DNA of 64,000 nucleotides from Pseudomonas sp. IPO3778 (GTDB lineage Bacteria > Pseudomonadota > Gammaproteobacteria > Pseudomonadales > Pseudomonadaceae): assembly GCF_013386825.1 (NCBI RefSeq), contig NZ_JACARC010000041.1:77274-141273 (forward strand). Reading direction: 5' to 3'. Shown piece by piece: positions 38,733-47,648 of the stretch. The translations under genes and the position numbers were made by a program. Each line of letters opens with the position of its first letter. Position 1 is the first letter of the stretch. Below the pieces are notes generated by a model. That model was not told the DNA's origin, did no database searches, and was given only the letters and a program-made list of their open reading frames with translations.

Positions 38733-39263
38733 TCACCCGTCGAATTCGCCCCTGGAGCATGGACGGTCGACAGTGGCCGCAAGCTCATCCCGATAGTGTG
38801 TCAGCGCGCGGGTATACGGTGCCAGGCCGTTGCCATCGGCGGTTTTCAAGGCGCAGTCAAGCATCGTGGCAAGCGCCAGGTCATTCTGTCCTGCGGCGTG
38901 TAAGGCAAGGGCTGTGAATGCTGCAAGCACAGCGCTATGCGGGTGGCTCTTCCTGGCTTGTCGTAGCCACTCCAGCGACTCTTCAGCACGACCTACATTC
39001 CTGAGGGTGCTGCTAAAGCCCAGCAAAAACTCGAACTGCTCTTCCTGGGGGACGCCCAGCTTCCAGGCGCCTTGATAATAAACCAGCGCTTCCTGCTCGT
39101 AGCCGAGGCGATCGCACGCATAAGCGGTTGTGATTTGAACGGTTACGTCATCCGGGTGTTGCTTCGCAAGGGGTACTGCGAGCGCGTAAGCCGCCTGAAA
39201 ATCACCGGCCTTGGTCAGCGCTGAAATAGTGGCAAGCGTCTCTATCATGATGTTTTTGCCCAT
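38733..39263 (-). CDS. TPR-like protein
   Basis: This 176-residue soluble protein is made of helical repeats of tetratricopeptide type (for example VTVQITTAYACDRLGYEQEA, then ALVYYQGAWKLG and EESLEWLRQARKSHP). Such proteins usually mediate protein contacts. Either of two ATG codons, at 39263 or 39248, may be the start; neither has a strong ribosome site. It converges on the kinase gene, and the minus-strand gene at 39285 lies 21 bases upstream. Function not known. Confidence 0.7.
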   Translation of the reverse strand: MGKNIMIETLATISALTKAGDFQAAYALAVPLAKQHPDDVTVQITTAYACDRLGYEQEALVYYQGAWKLGVPQEEQFEFLLGFSSTLRNVGRAEESLEWLRQARKSHPHSAVLAAFTALALHAAGQNDLALATMLDCALKTADGNGLAPYTRALTHYRDELAATVDRPCSRGEFDG

Positions 39264-39284
39264 CGAATACTGCAGCCCCTGGCG

Positions 39285-39725
39285 TCACGCGTCGACTTCG
39301 CCGCGGGAAAATGCGTGAGGGCAAGTACCGAACCCCCGACGAAGCTGGCTGGCCGTCAGATTGTTGCTGTCCATGTCCTCCCCCGCATAGGCTTGAGGCA
39401 GGCGCAACACCAGCCCGCACTCTTTGAACGCCACAGGCGCAACGGGTAGAGGTACCGCCTGCGAGACCTCAAATAACAACGCAGGAGCGGAAGTGTTCTG
39501 CCGCGATGGTTCTTTGAACCGGGGCCCGCCCAACGCGGCAAACAGGACCAGCATCGAAGCCAGCGGGAGCGACAGATAAACACCGTGCAACGCGTAAATA
39601 ACCCCGGATAAAACAGGCGCTATATAGGCTGCCGGGGGCAGTCTTCCTGATAGGTAAGGTAAAAACTTACTCTCTCCAATAGCAACGACCCTGACGGCAA
39701 AACCTTCGACTCTCGGAGCGTTCAT
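39285..39725 (-). CDS. Hypothetical protein with one membrane segment
   Basis: This reading gives 146 residues from an ATG at 39725; the frame is open to 39746. One hydrophobic region (about 40-66, with YALHGVYLSLPLASMLVLFA) could span the membrane; the rest is soluble. It lies 21 bases upstream of the TPR-like gene on the same strand and may form a small operon with it. No family was recognised and coding support is modest. Confidence 0.4.
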   Translation of the reverse strand: MNAPRVEGFAVRVVAIGESKFLPYLSGRLPPAAYIAPVLSGVIYALHGVYLSLPLASMLVLFAALGGPRFKEPSRQNTSAPALLFEVSQAVPLPVAPVAFKECGLVLRLPQAYAGEDMDSNNLTASQLRRGFGTCPHAFSRGEVDA

Positions 39726-39946
39726 GTCAGCAATTTCCATCTCCACGTTATCTGCGCCCAGCCCGTCTAGCGGTTAGATACAGCTGGGAATTCCTCCCGC
39801 AAAAGCATATCGACGGCAATAACGTACACAATGAGAAATTTCTCGCATTTACTGTCGTTGCGACAGGTGCCAACTTCCGAGGGTTTCACGCAGAACAGAT
39901 AGAAGTGTCCCGGGGTGCTGTAAATTCATCCGCATGATAGTTTGAC

Positions 39947-39963
39947 CTCCTTTTTGAAAGGAG
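39947..39963 (+). promoter_or_regulatory. Hairpin covering the ribosome binding site of the VOC gene
   Basis: CTCCTTT at 39947-39953 pairs perfectly with AAAGGAG at 39957-39963 over a 3-base loop. The right arm is the Shine-Dalgarno sequence of the gene starting at 39972. If the hairpin forms in the mRNA, it would hide the ribosome site. Confidence 0.5.
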
Positions 39964-39971
39964 CTACCAGC

Positions 39972-40382
39972 ATGTCAACCGCGGGAGCGCTTCATCACGT
40001 TGAGGTCAATGTTTCGTCATTACAAGAATCGCTTCGGTTTTGGGAGCCTCTACTCTCGATGCTCGGCTATGCAGAGCATCAAAACTGGGATGCAGGACGG
40101 AGCTATATTCTAAACGGTACGTATCTTGTATTTGTTCAGGCAAGCGAGCTGGGAAGCGGTTTTAACCGCAGAGGTGTAGGTTTGAATCACCTCGCCTTCC
40201 ACGCGAGCTCGCGCGAACAGGTGGACACGATTACAGAATGGGTTCGAACTCAAGGTTTTCGTGTGCTGTATGAAGATGTCCACCCGTACGCCGGTGGAGC
40301 CCCGTACTACGCCCTTTACTGCGAAGACCCAGACAAAATCAAGGTAGAGATCGTCGCACCAGAATCGGTGGCTCAAGTTTAA
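39972..40382 (+). CDS. VOC-family (glyoxalase-like) protein
   Basis: This 136-residue single-domain VOC protein begins GALHHVEVNVSSLQESLRFW, with the first metal-ligand-type histidine, and has GLNHLAFHASSREQVD and the terminal YCEDPDKIKVEIV with the acidic ligand. Members bind a divalent metal and act as glyoxalases, dioxygenases or resistance proteins; the substrate cannot be told here. The ATG at 39972 follows AAAGGAG. It converges on the GntR regulator gene. It may serve the catabolic cluster or be independent. Confidence 0.8.
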   Translation: MSTAGALHHVEVNVSSLQESLRFWEPLLSMLGYAEHQNWDAGRSYILNGTYLVFVQASELGSGFNRRGVGLNHLAFHASSREQVDTITEWVRTQGFRVLYEDVHPYAGGAPYYALYCEDPDKIKVEIVAPESVAQV

Positions 40383-40440
40383 AACGACGGCTCCCTAGAT
40401 GACGCGATCTATCCGCCGCTTGAGCGAGGGGGCATCACCG

Positions 40441-41142
40441 CTATCCGAGCAATGCGTGCTTGAGCACCGAGTCGGTGGTGGTCTGATAGTGAGTGGCCAG
40501 TAACTCACAAGCCTTGTCGATATCTTTGGCCAACGCAGCATCCAGCAACTGGCGATGTTCATTGGGCACATCACGCTCGCCGCTGTCGGCATAGTGCATC
40601 GACAAGAAGCGATATCGTGCCGTCTGATCCCGCAAAGACGCACACAAGCGCAGGAGCGTTGGCGAATTGCAGCTGGAAATCAGCGCCTGATGAAACCCCT
40701 CGTGGGCCGTTTCCCACTCTGGCTTGAGCAGCCGTTCCGGGCCTTCGACGATGGCAAGGCGGTCGAGCCTGTGATGAGCTGCGAGCACCCTGCTCTCCCA
40801 CTCCACGTCGCCTTGACGAATGGAGTCTGCCAAGGCTTTGCATTCCACATGTAACCGCACGGCCGTGATGTCGGCTATCTCCGGGGCTGAAATCTGGCCG
40901 ACGCTGAACCCTTTCTGATCGGCCGCCGAAACAAATCCACTGCTGGCAAGCCGCGACAAGGCTTCTCGCAGAGGGATCACGCCCACAGCGTAGGTGTCAG
41001 CCAGCTCTTTGAGCCGCAGGCGAATGCCCGGCGCCAGCGTGCCATTGATGATGTCCTGTCGAATCCTGGCTTCCAGTTGTGAGGCCAGGGTGCGCTTTTC
41101 AGCAGGCTCCGCCGGTTGCCAGTTGATCAGGGGAGAATTCAC
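40441..41142 (-). CDS. GntR-family regulator (FCD type)
   Basis: This 233-residue regulator has an N-terminal winged helix (RTLASQLEARIRQDIINGTL, then PLREALSRLASSGFV) and a C-terminal FCD ligand-binding domain with metal-type histidines. FCD regulators usually repress catabolic operons until a carboxylic acid ligand binds. A GTG at 41142 with an AAGGAACT site is the better start; the frame is open to 41181. It is transcribed away from the hydrolase gene at 41319 and is the likely controller of that operon. Confidence 0.88.
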   Translation of the reverse strand: MNSPLINWQPAEPAEKRTLASQLEARIRQDIINGTLAPGIRLRLKELADTYAVGVIPLREALSRLASSGFVSAADQKGFSVGQISAPEIADITAVRLHVECKALADSIRQGDVEWESRVLAAHHRLDRLAIVEGPERLLKPEWETAHEGFHQALISSCNSPTLLRLCASLRDQTARYRFLSMHYADSGERDVPNEHRQLLDAALAKDIDKACELLATHYQTTTDSVLKHALLG

Positions 41143-41318
41143 GGTCAGTTCCTTTTTTCGATTTCCAGTGGAATCATACACAGACTCAAAAATTTCTCAC
41201 ATTCGTAAAAATATATATTTTATTGTTGACCATATATTTTTTTGGCTCTAGCTTTACGACTACCCGGTCGGCTGTCCTCTCACGACCGACCCCTTTCAAA
41301 CCGATAAGAGAAACCGTC
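41143..41318. promoter_or_regulatory. Divergent promoter region with AT palindrome
   Basis: The gap between the GntR gene and the hydrolase gene is very AT-rich and holds a perfect 14-base palindrome AAAATATATATTTT at 41208-41221, followed by ATTGTTGACCATATAT. This is the expected place for the GntR operator and the operon promoter. The exact sites are not resolved. Confidence 0.4.
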
Positions 41319-42152
41319 ATGCGCTACGTCCGCTTCCTCAATCAAGGTCAACCTGCCCTGGGTGTCGTCACTGCCGAAGGTGTACGCGTTCTGGGGGCCG
41401 AGTCGCTTGAGTCCCTGTTGGCCCGAGGCGTGGACCTGACCACCCACGGCGCCGAAGCCAACGGCGCCCTGGTCGAGATTGCCGAAGACGCCTACCTGCC
41501 CCTGATGGCGCATCCGACCAAGATTGTGTGCGTGGGTCTGAATTATGCCGACCACACCAAGGAATCGCCTTACGCCCAACCGGATTACCCGACGCTGTTC
41601 CCGCGCTGGAACTCCAGCCTGACCGCCCATAACAAACCGCTGATTCGTCCACGGGTATCCGACAGCCTCGACTATGAGGGTGAAATGGCCGTGGTGTTGA
41701 AAAGTGGCGGCCGTCATATCAGCAAGGAAGATGCGCTGAACCACGTTGCCGGCTATGCGTTGTTCAACGAAGGCTCAGTGCGCGAGTATCAGTTCATTTC
41801 GCCGCAATGGACCGTCGGCAAGAACTTCGATGACACCGGCGCGTTCGGCCCGGTGCTGGTCACCGCCGATGAATTACCGGCAGGCGGCAAGGGCTTGCTG
41901 CTGGAAACCCGGGTCAATGGCAAGGTCGTGCAATCGGCCAACACCAACGACATGCTCTTCGACGTGGCCACCATTATTTCGACCCTGAGCGAAGCGGTGA
42001 CCCTGCAAGCCGGCGACGTGATTGTGAGCGGCACCCCCGCAGGCGTGGGTTTCGGCATGAACCCAAAGGTGTACCTGAAGGCCGGTGATGTGGTGGAAGT
42101 GTCTATCGAAGGTATTGGCAAGCTGGTCAACCCGGTGGTCGACGAAGCCTGA
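41319..42152 (+). CDS. Fumarylacetoacetate hydrolase family protein
   Basis: This 277-residue FAH-superfamily enzyme has KIVCVGLNYADHTKES and the metal-binding LDYEGEMAVVL with its paired glutamates. The C-terminal block VIVSGTPAGVGFG is typical of ring-fission-product hydrolases, acylpyruvases and 2-hydroxyhepta-2,4-dienedioate isomerases. It opens an operon with an extradiol dioxygenase and an FAD hydroxylase, so it probably cleaves or isomerises the ring-fission product. The ATG at 41319 follows GATAAGAGA; the earlier in-frame codons lack support. Confidence 0.88.
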   Translation: MRYVRFLNQGQPALGVVTAEGVRVLGAESLESLLARGVDLTTHGAEANGALVEIAEDAYLPLMAHPTKIVCVGLNYADHTKESPYAQPDYPTLFPRWNSSLTAHNKPLIRPRVSDSLDYEGEMAVVLKSGGRHISKEDALNHVAGYALFNEGSVREYQFISPQWTVGKNFDDTGAFGPVLVTADELPAGGKGLLLETRVNGKVVQSANTNDMLFDVATIISTLSEAVTLQAGDVIVSGTPAGVGFGMNPKVYLKAGDVVEVSIEGIGKLVNPVVDEA

Positions 42153-42231
42153 TCACACTGATTCACTCTTGCGCAGGGCCGCCCGACAGCCCTGCGTACA
42201 ATAACTACAATAATTAAAAATGGAGGCAATC

Positions 42232-43152
42232 ATGAGCGTGTCCCATGGTGTGCATTCAATCGATCATTACGCACTGAACGTTCCATCGCTGGACGAAGCC
42301 TGCCAATTCTTTGAAAGCTTCGGTCTGGATGTGGAACGTCAGCCGGCCCAGCTCTTGCTGCGGGCAGCCGACGGCCATGTGTGGGCGAGAATCCTGCCCG
42401 CCGCAGCCAAATCCATGGCCTACCTGAGCTTCAATTGCTACGAGCGGGACTTTCCGGCGCTACGCCAGCAAATCGAAACCGCTGGCGGGCATTTTGAAGA
42501 TCATCCTGGCGGCGGCCTCTGGTTCCGCGACCCGGATGGCAACCTGTTGCAAGTCAAGGTCGGCGAAAAAACCATGCCCGACCAGAAGACTTCCCACCTT
42601 GGCAGCAGCACCCCGGCCAATAACCGTGGCGCAACCACGCGCGACGAACAGGCCCTTATCCGTCCGCGGCGCTTGTCCCATGTCCTGCTGTTCACGCCGG
42701 ACGTGCTTGGCGCCCTGCACTTTTACGAACAAGCGCTGGGCCTGAAGCTTTCCGACAAGTCGTTGGACATCATTGCCTTCAGCCACGCGCCCCACGGCTG
42801 CGATCACCATCTGGTGGCCTTTGCCAAGAGCAGCGCCAAAGGCTGGCACCACGCGGCGTGGGAAGTCGACAACATCAACGAAGTCGGCGCCGGTGCTTCA
42901 CAGATGGCTGCCGCCGGGCACGTAAAAGGCTGGGGTACCGGTCGTCATTGCCTGGGGTCGAACTACTTCCATTACGTGCAGGACCCGTGGGGCTCGTTCT
43001 GCGAATACTCGGCAGACATCGACTACATCGACCAAGGCGTCGAATGGCCCGCAGGCGATTTCCCGCCGGAGAACTCTCTGTACCTGTGGGGGCCATCCGT
43101 GCCGGACAACTTCATTTTCAATACTGAAGCAGACACGCCGGCACCGGCCTGA
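42232..43152 (+). CDS. Two-domain extradiol (VOC) ring-cleavage dioxygenase
   Basis: This 306-residue enzyme has two VOC domains, as in 2,3-dihydroxybiphenyl 1,2-dioxygenase. The C-terminal one holds the iron ligands H150 (RLSHVLLF), H206 or H207 (GWHHAAW) and E258 (FCEYSAD). H192/H193 lie where the catalytic base is expected. It should open a catechol-type ring next to the hydroxyl groups. An AATGGAGG site precedes the ATG at 42232. The substrate is not evident; the joint presence of an MhpA-like hydroxylase suggests a substituted 2,3-dihydroxyphenyl compound. Confidence 0.88.
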   Translation: MSVSHGVHSIDHYALNVPSLDEACQFFESFGLDVERQPAQLLLRAADGHVWARILPAAAKSMAYLSFNCYERDFPALRQQIETAGGHFEDHPGGGLWFRDPDGNLLQVKVGEKTMPDQKTSHLGSSTPANNRGATTRDEQALIRPRRLSHVLLFTPDVLGALHFYEQALGLKLSDKSLDIIAFSHAPHGCDHHLVAFAKSSAKGWHHAAWEVDNINEVGAGASQMAAAGHVKGWGTGRHCLGSNYFHYVQDPWGSFCEYSADIDYIDQGVEWPAGDFPPENSLYLWGPSVPDNFIFNTEADTPAPA

Positions 43153-43256
43153 GACGCCGCTAACCAACCTGACTTCCTGCATCGCGCGATTCCACTGAAA
43201 CGCGCGACGGGCCCGGCCATGTCCGGAAATCATTGCGCAGTACACGAGGCACAGTC

Positions 43257-44876
43257 ATGAATCAGCACACTACAGTCGATGTCGCCATCGCCGGTTACGG
43301 CCCTGTCGGCCAGACCCTGGCCATTCTGCTGGGTCAGATGGGTTATTCGGTCGCCGTATTTGAACGCTGGCCCGCGCTTTATCCACTGCCCCGTGCAGTG
43401 TTTTACGATCATGAAATCCGCCGCATTTTCCTTTCCATGGGGCTGGGTGACGAGCTGGCAACAATCTCCCAGCCATCGGCACGTTATCAGTGGTTCAACG
43501 CCGACTGGAAAGTGCTGGTAGAAATCGACTGGTCGGCCGAATCCATCAGCGACGGACCTTTCGGCTACCTGTTCAACCAGCCTTCGCTGGAAGCGGCGCT
43601 GGACCGCAAGGCCAAGAGCATCGGCAACGTGCAGATTCATCAGGGATGGGAGGCCACTGCGCTCAAGCAAGACGCTAAAGGCTGTGACATGGTGCTCAAT
43701 CGGGTGATTCGCCAGGACGGCAAATTCTCACTGGGCGAAGCGCAGCAAAGCGTCCGCGCTCGTTACGTGATCGGTGCCGACGGCGCCAACAGTTTCGTGC
43801 GCCAATCGCTGAACATTGAATGGCAGGACCTGGGCTTCCAGGAGGACTGGCTGGTGGTCGACCTGCAGCCCAAACCCGGTGTGCAACTGGACGTGCCGGA
43901 CATCGGCCAATGGTGCAACCCCGAACGCCCCACGACCATGGTGCCCGGTGGCCCTGGTTATCGCCGCTGGGAATTCATGCGCCTGCCTCATGAAACCATC
44001 GAAGACCTGCAAGACACCGACAAGGTCTGGTCGCTGCTGTCGCGCTGGGTCACACCGGACACCGCCGATCTGGTGCGCCACGCGGTCTATCAGTTCCGTT
44101 CGCGCATTGCCTCGAACTGGCACAGCGGCCGGGTACTGCTGGCTGGAGATGCGGCCCACGTGATGCCGCCGTTCATGGGCCAGGGCATGTGCTCGGGCAT
44201 TCGCGATGCCTGGAACCTGTCCTGGCGCCTGGACCTGCTGCTGCGCGGCCTGGCCGACAACACCCTGCTGGACAGCTACACCCTGGAGCGCAAACCGCAG
44301 ATCCGCGCGGTGATCGAGGCCTCGATGTCCATGGGCAAAGTGGTGTGCGTGTCGGACCCGGTGAAAGCCGCCGAACGTGATGCGGCGTATTTGAGCGGCA
44401 ACGTTGCACCGCTGCCGCCGTTCCCCGGTTTAACGGATGGACTTTTGCAAGAGGGTGGTCCATTGCGCGGCATTCTTGGGGTACACGGCTCGATTGAGAT
44501 CGGCGGCCAGGTCGGGCGCTACGACGATGTCATCGGCCGCGGTTTCCACTTGCTCGTCAGGGGCGACGAAGACCCTCTGGCGCAGCTCGATGAGCAACTT
44601 CTGGCGTTCATCAGCGAATACCAGCTCAAGGTCGTGCGACTGGCCACCGTTGCCGACAGTGCCAAGGGCATCTATCGCGACGTATCTGGCAAGTATTTGC
44701 AGTTCATGGCCGAGGCCGGGCTCAAAGCCCTCATCGTGCGCCCGGACTACTACTGCTACGGCGGTGTCGCGGAGCTGGCGACGCTGCCGAAGTTGCTCGG
44801 CTCTCTACGCCAGCAGTTGCAACAAAGCACTCGCCGTAACGCCGTCGATGACGACGCGAAGGCCTGTCACGTCTGA
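43257..44876 (+). CDS. FAD-dependent aromatic hydroxylase (MhpA-like)
   Basis: This 539-residue flavoprotein monooxygenase has the FAD-binding GYGPVG near residue 14, the DG motif (VIGADGANSFVRQSL) and the GD motif (VLLAGDAAHVMPPFMGQGM). Length and architecture match MhpA, 3-(3-hydroxyphenyl)propionate hydroxylase, including the C-terminal thioredoxin-like region. It should add a hydroxyl group ortho to a phenolic group, feeding the dioxygenase encoded upstream. The start at 43257 follows ACGAGGC. The true substrate may differ from that of MhpA. Confidence 0.9.
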   Translation: MNQHTTVDVAIAGYGPVGQTLAILLGQMGYSVAVFERWPALYPLPRAVFYDHEIRRIFLSMGLGDELATISQPSARYQWFNADWKVLVEIDWSAESISDGPFGYLFNQPSLEAALDRKAKSIGNVQIHQGWEATALKQDAKGCDMVLNRVIRQDGKFSLGEAQQSVRARYVIGADGANSFVRQSLNIEWQDLGFQEDWLVVDLQPKPGVQLDVPDIGQWCNPERPTTMVPGGPGYRRWEFMRLPHETIEDLQDTDKVWSLLSRWVTPDTADLVRHAVYQFRSRIASNWHSGRVLLAGDAAHVMPPFMGQGMCSGIRDAWNLSWRLDLLLRGLADNTLLDSYTLERKPQIRAVIEASMSMGKVVCVSDPVKAAERDAAYLSGNVAPLPPFPGLTDGLLQEGGPLRGILGVHGSIEIGGQVGRYDDVIGRGFHLLVRGDEDPLAQLDEQLLAFISEYQLKVVRLATVADSAKGIYRDVSGKYLQFMAEAGLKALIVRPDYYCYGGVAELATLPKLLGSLRQQLQQSTRRNAVDDDAKACHV

Positions 44877-44944
44877 CCCGATTTGCCGGGGGCACGGAGG
44901 CCCCTTCCCTCTAAAACTCTGACAATAAAAACAAGAGACAGACT

Positions 44945-46306
44945 ATGCACACCATCAAGGTGAAAACGCTTGGTGCGGTTCTGGCCGCCTTCGCGACGCT
45001 AAACACTCACGCTGCAGAAGCCCCAGATACCGGAGAAGGCACGCTGTTTCGCAGCCTGTTCGGCGACACGCTGAAAAAGGACTACGGGATCACGGTGTCC
45101 GGCCTGTTTGACGTGGGCTACTCGCGCAACAACCGCTCGACCCACGACGAGCGTCAGGATGGCTTGAGCAACCTGCCGCTGGTGGGCTTCGCCGATGAAG
45201 GCCTGGAATGGGGCGGCCTGCACCTGTTCGTCGACAAGGCACTCAAGGGCGACATGGTCCCGCGCATCACTCCCCTGCCCGGTCCGACGCCCACCGAGGC
45301 ATCCTTCGGCTTCACCTTCGAAATGAACTACGGCCGCAACGCGCAATTCGCCCGTACCCAAGGCTGGGACATGCATTGGGACGTCAATTCACCGGGCGAC
45401 GACAACCTGGCGAAGGCCCAGCGTGATAAACAGAAATTTCTCGCCATTCCCAACATCGCCGCCACGGCTTACTTGCCTTACGGCCCGGGCATCACCGCCA
45501 TGGCCGGGGTGTTCGGCCCGGCGCTCGGTTATGAAATCCCTCCGAACATTCGGGCCGCGCGCAACCCGTTCGCCAGCAAGACCTACGCCTTCGTCAGCGA
45601 GCCCGGCACGGTCGGCGGCGTCCAGCTCGGTTCACGCCTGTACAACGGCGACTCAGGGATTCTCGGTGTGGAATTAGGCGTTGTGCAGGGCTGGAACAAC
45701 CTGCGCGACAACAACCACAGCAAGTCGTTGATGGGGGCCGTGCGTTGGCGCACCGCTGATATGCAGACCTGGATCGACTATGAATTCATCCTCGGTGATG
45801 AACAGAACGACAGTTTCAGCGACGTGCAGGCGCCGACGTCGCGCCTGGTCTCGCCAGACGGTCAATTCAAACAGCAGCATTCGCTCAACGGCTGGCACCG
45901 CTTCGATGCGAACTGGTCGATGGGTGCCGAAGTGGTCTACGGCCGTCAAGACGGCGACGGCAAAGCCAGCACCGTCGACATCATCAACGGCCCCGGTTTC
46001 GATGGCGCGCTTTGGTGGGGCGCCAACGCTGTGCTCACTTACCAGCAACGACCTGACCTTTCGTACTCCGTACGCGCCGAGCATTTTGCCGACCCTGACG
46101 GTTTCATCCTGCTGCCTGTCTCCACTGCTCGCGGCAACTTCAACGCCGTCACCGCCGGCTTGCGTTACGACCTGAACAAGTACATCTCCCTGCGTCCCGA
46201 AGTGCGTTACGACGTGTTCGACGGCAATGCCGACGATCACCCGTTTGGCGCCGGTCGCGACCGCACGCAATTGACCGGGCTGGTTGAAGCACTGGTGTAT
46301 TTCTAA
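44945..46306 (+). CDS. BBP2-type outer membrane porin (paralogue 1)
   Basis: This 453-residue protein has a signal peptide (cleavage near THA/AE, residue 23) and a beta-barrel C-terminus ending in EALVYF, the aromatic end needed for outer membrane assembly. It matches the beta-barrel porin-2 (OmpL-like) type. The protein at 50734-52095 has the same length and is clearly a paralogue, including a shared leader AAAACAAGAGA before the start. It probably admits the aromatic substrate. An MFS carrier gene follows. Confidence 0.85.
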   Translation: MHTIKVKTLGAVLAAFATLNTHAAEAPDTGEGTLFRSLFGDTLKKDYGITVSGLFDVGYSRNNRSTHDERQDGLSNLPLVGFADEGLEWGGLHLFVDKALKGDMVPRITPLPGPTPTEASFGFTFEMNYGRNAQFARTQGWDMHWDVNSPGDDNLAKAQRDKQKFLAIPNIAATAYLPYGPGITAMAGVFGPALGYEIPPNIRAARNPFASKTYAFVSEPGTVGGVQLGSRLYNGDSGILGVELGVVQGWNNLRDNNHSKSLMGAVRWRTADMQTWIDYEFILGDEQNDSFSDVQAPTSRLVSPDGQFKQQHSLNGWHRFDANWSMGAEVVYGRQDGDGKASTVDIINGPGFDGALWWGANAVLTYQQRPDLSYSVRAEHFADPDGFILLPVSTARGNFNAVTAGLRYDLNKYISLRPEVRYDVFDGNADDHPFGAGRDRTQLTGLVEALVYF

Positions 46307-46366
46307 GCCGCAGGCAGCCGTGTTGCTGATACGTCTGCCTCCATTAACACCCTCCGAGTAACAACC

Positions 46367-47623
46367 ATGAACAACAATAAGCATGCGTGGGATGTTCGCT
46401 ACGAGTTCAAAGCGGTGGCCTTGCTGGCACTGGGTTTCGGCCTGGTGGGCCTGGATCGGTTCATCATCCTGCCGCTGTTCCCGGTGATGATGAAAGACCT
46501 CGGCCTGGACTATCAGGACCTCGGCAATGTGACTGCGGTCCTGGGGCTGGCCTGGGGCATTTCTTCGATTTTCATGGGCCGGCTGTCCGATCGAATCGGC
46601 CGGCGCAAGGTCTTGATCCCGGCTGTTCTGGTGTTCTCATTGCTCGCAGGGCTTTCCGGCCTCGCAACCGGGATCGGCGGGCTGATGCTGATTCGCGCAA
46701 TCATGGGCATCTCCGAAGGCGCCTTCACGCCGACGGCACTGGCGGCCACGGCAGAGTCATCGCACCCTGCCAGGCGCGGCATGAACATCGGCATCCAGCA
46801 GGCGTTCTTCCCGATCCTGGGCCTGGGCCTCGCGCCTATTCTCGCTACCCAGTTACTGCAGGTAGTGCCGTCCTGGCGCTGGGTGTTTTTGATTGTGTCG
46901 TTGCCCGGCTTCCTGTTGGCCTTGGCGATGTACCGTTACCTGCGGGAGACCCGCACCGTAGCGCCGCAAAAAGTCGAACAACGCACCCCCGCCGATCAGC
47001 CGGGCTGGCTGGATGCCCTGCGCTTTCGCAACGTGTGGCTGAACATCGTCGGCATGTTTTGCATGCTCACCTGCCTGTTCGTCATCAGCGTGATGATGCC
47101 CAACTATCTGATGGACTATTTGCACCTGGAGGTGCAGCAGATGGGCTTCGTGATGTCGGCGATCGGCCTCGGTGGTTTCCTCGGGCAGTTGATCATGCCG
47201 GCAGTGTCGGACCGTATCGGCCGCAAACCGGTGGTGCTCATCTCGTTCGTGGCTACCGGAGTCTTTCTATGGCTACTGATGGGCACGGGGGCCGAACCGG
47301 TGAAATTGTTCGCGCTGCTGTTCCTGACGATCTTTTTCAACTTCAGCATGATCTGCATGACCGTAGGGCCACTCACCAGCGAATCGGTCCCTGCGGCGCT
47401 GACTTCCACCGCCACCGGTCTGGTGGTCGGCATCGGTGAGATTTTCGGTGGCGGCGTTGCTCCGGCCATCGCCGGCTATATAGCCCAGCACCATGGCATC
47501 GAAAACACAATGTATCTGGCCCTGGGCGCCGTGCTGGTCGGGCTACTGGTCGCCACCTGTCTGCGCGAAACCGCACCCGCGAGAACGTCTGCACCTGCTG
47601 CCGAGGGCATCGACAGCGTTTAA
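46367..47623 (+). CDS. MFS transporter
   Basis: This 418-residue carrier has twelve predicted membrane segments and the MFS motif GRLSDRIGRRKVL between helices 2 and 3, repeated in variant form (PAVSDRIGRKPVVL) in the second half. It presumably imports the aromatic acid that the upstream enzymes degrade, together with the porin just upstream. A basic and alanine-rich tail ends the protein. It converges on the LysR regulator gene, 26 bases away. Confidence 0.88.
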   Translation: MNNNKHAWDVRYEFKAVALLALGFGLVGLDRFIILPLFPVMMKDLGLDYQDLGNVTAVLGLAWGISSIFMGRLSDRIGRRKVLIPAVLVFSLLAGLSGLATGIGGLMLIRAIMGISEGAFTPTALAATAESSHPARRGMNIGIQQAFFPILGLGLAPILATQLLQVVPSWRWVFLIVSLPGFLLALAMYRYLRETRTVAPQKVEQRTPADQPGWLDALRFRNVWLNIVGMFCMLTCLFVISVMMPNYLMDYLHLEVQQMGFVMSAIGLGGFLGQLIMPAVSDRIGRKPVVLISFVATGVFLWLLMGTGAEPVKLFALLFLTIFFNFSMICMTVGPLTSESVPAALTSTATGLVVGIGEIFGGGVAPAIAGYIAQHHGIENTMYLALGAVLVGLLVATCLRETAPARTSAPAAEGIDSV

Positions 47624-47648
47624 CACACGCACCCGGGACATTGAGGGT

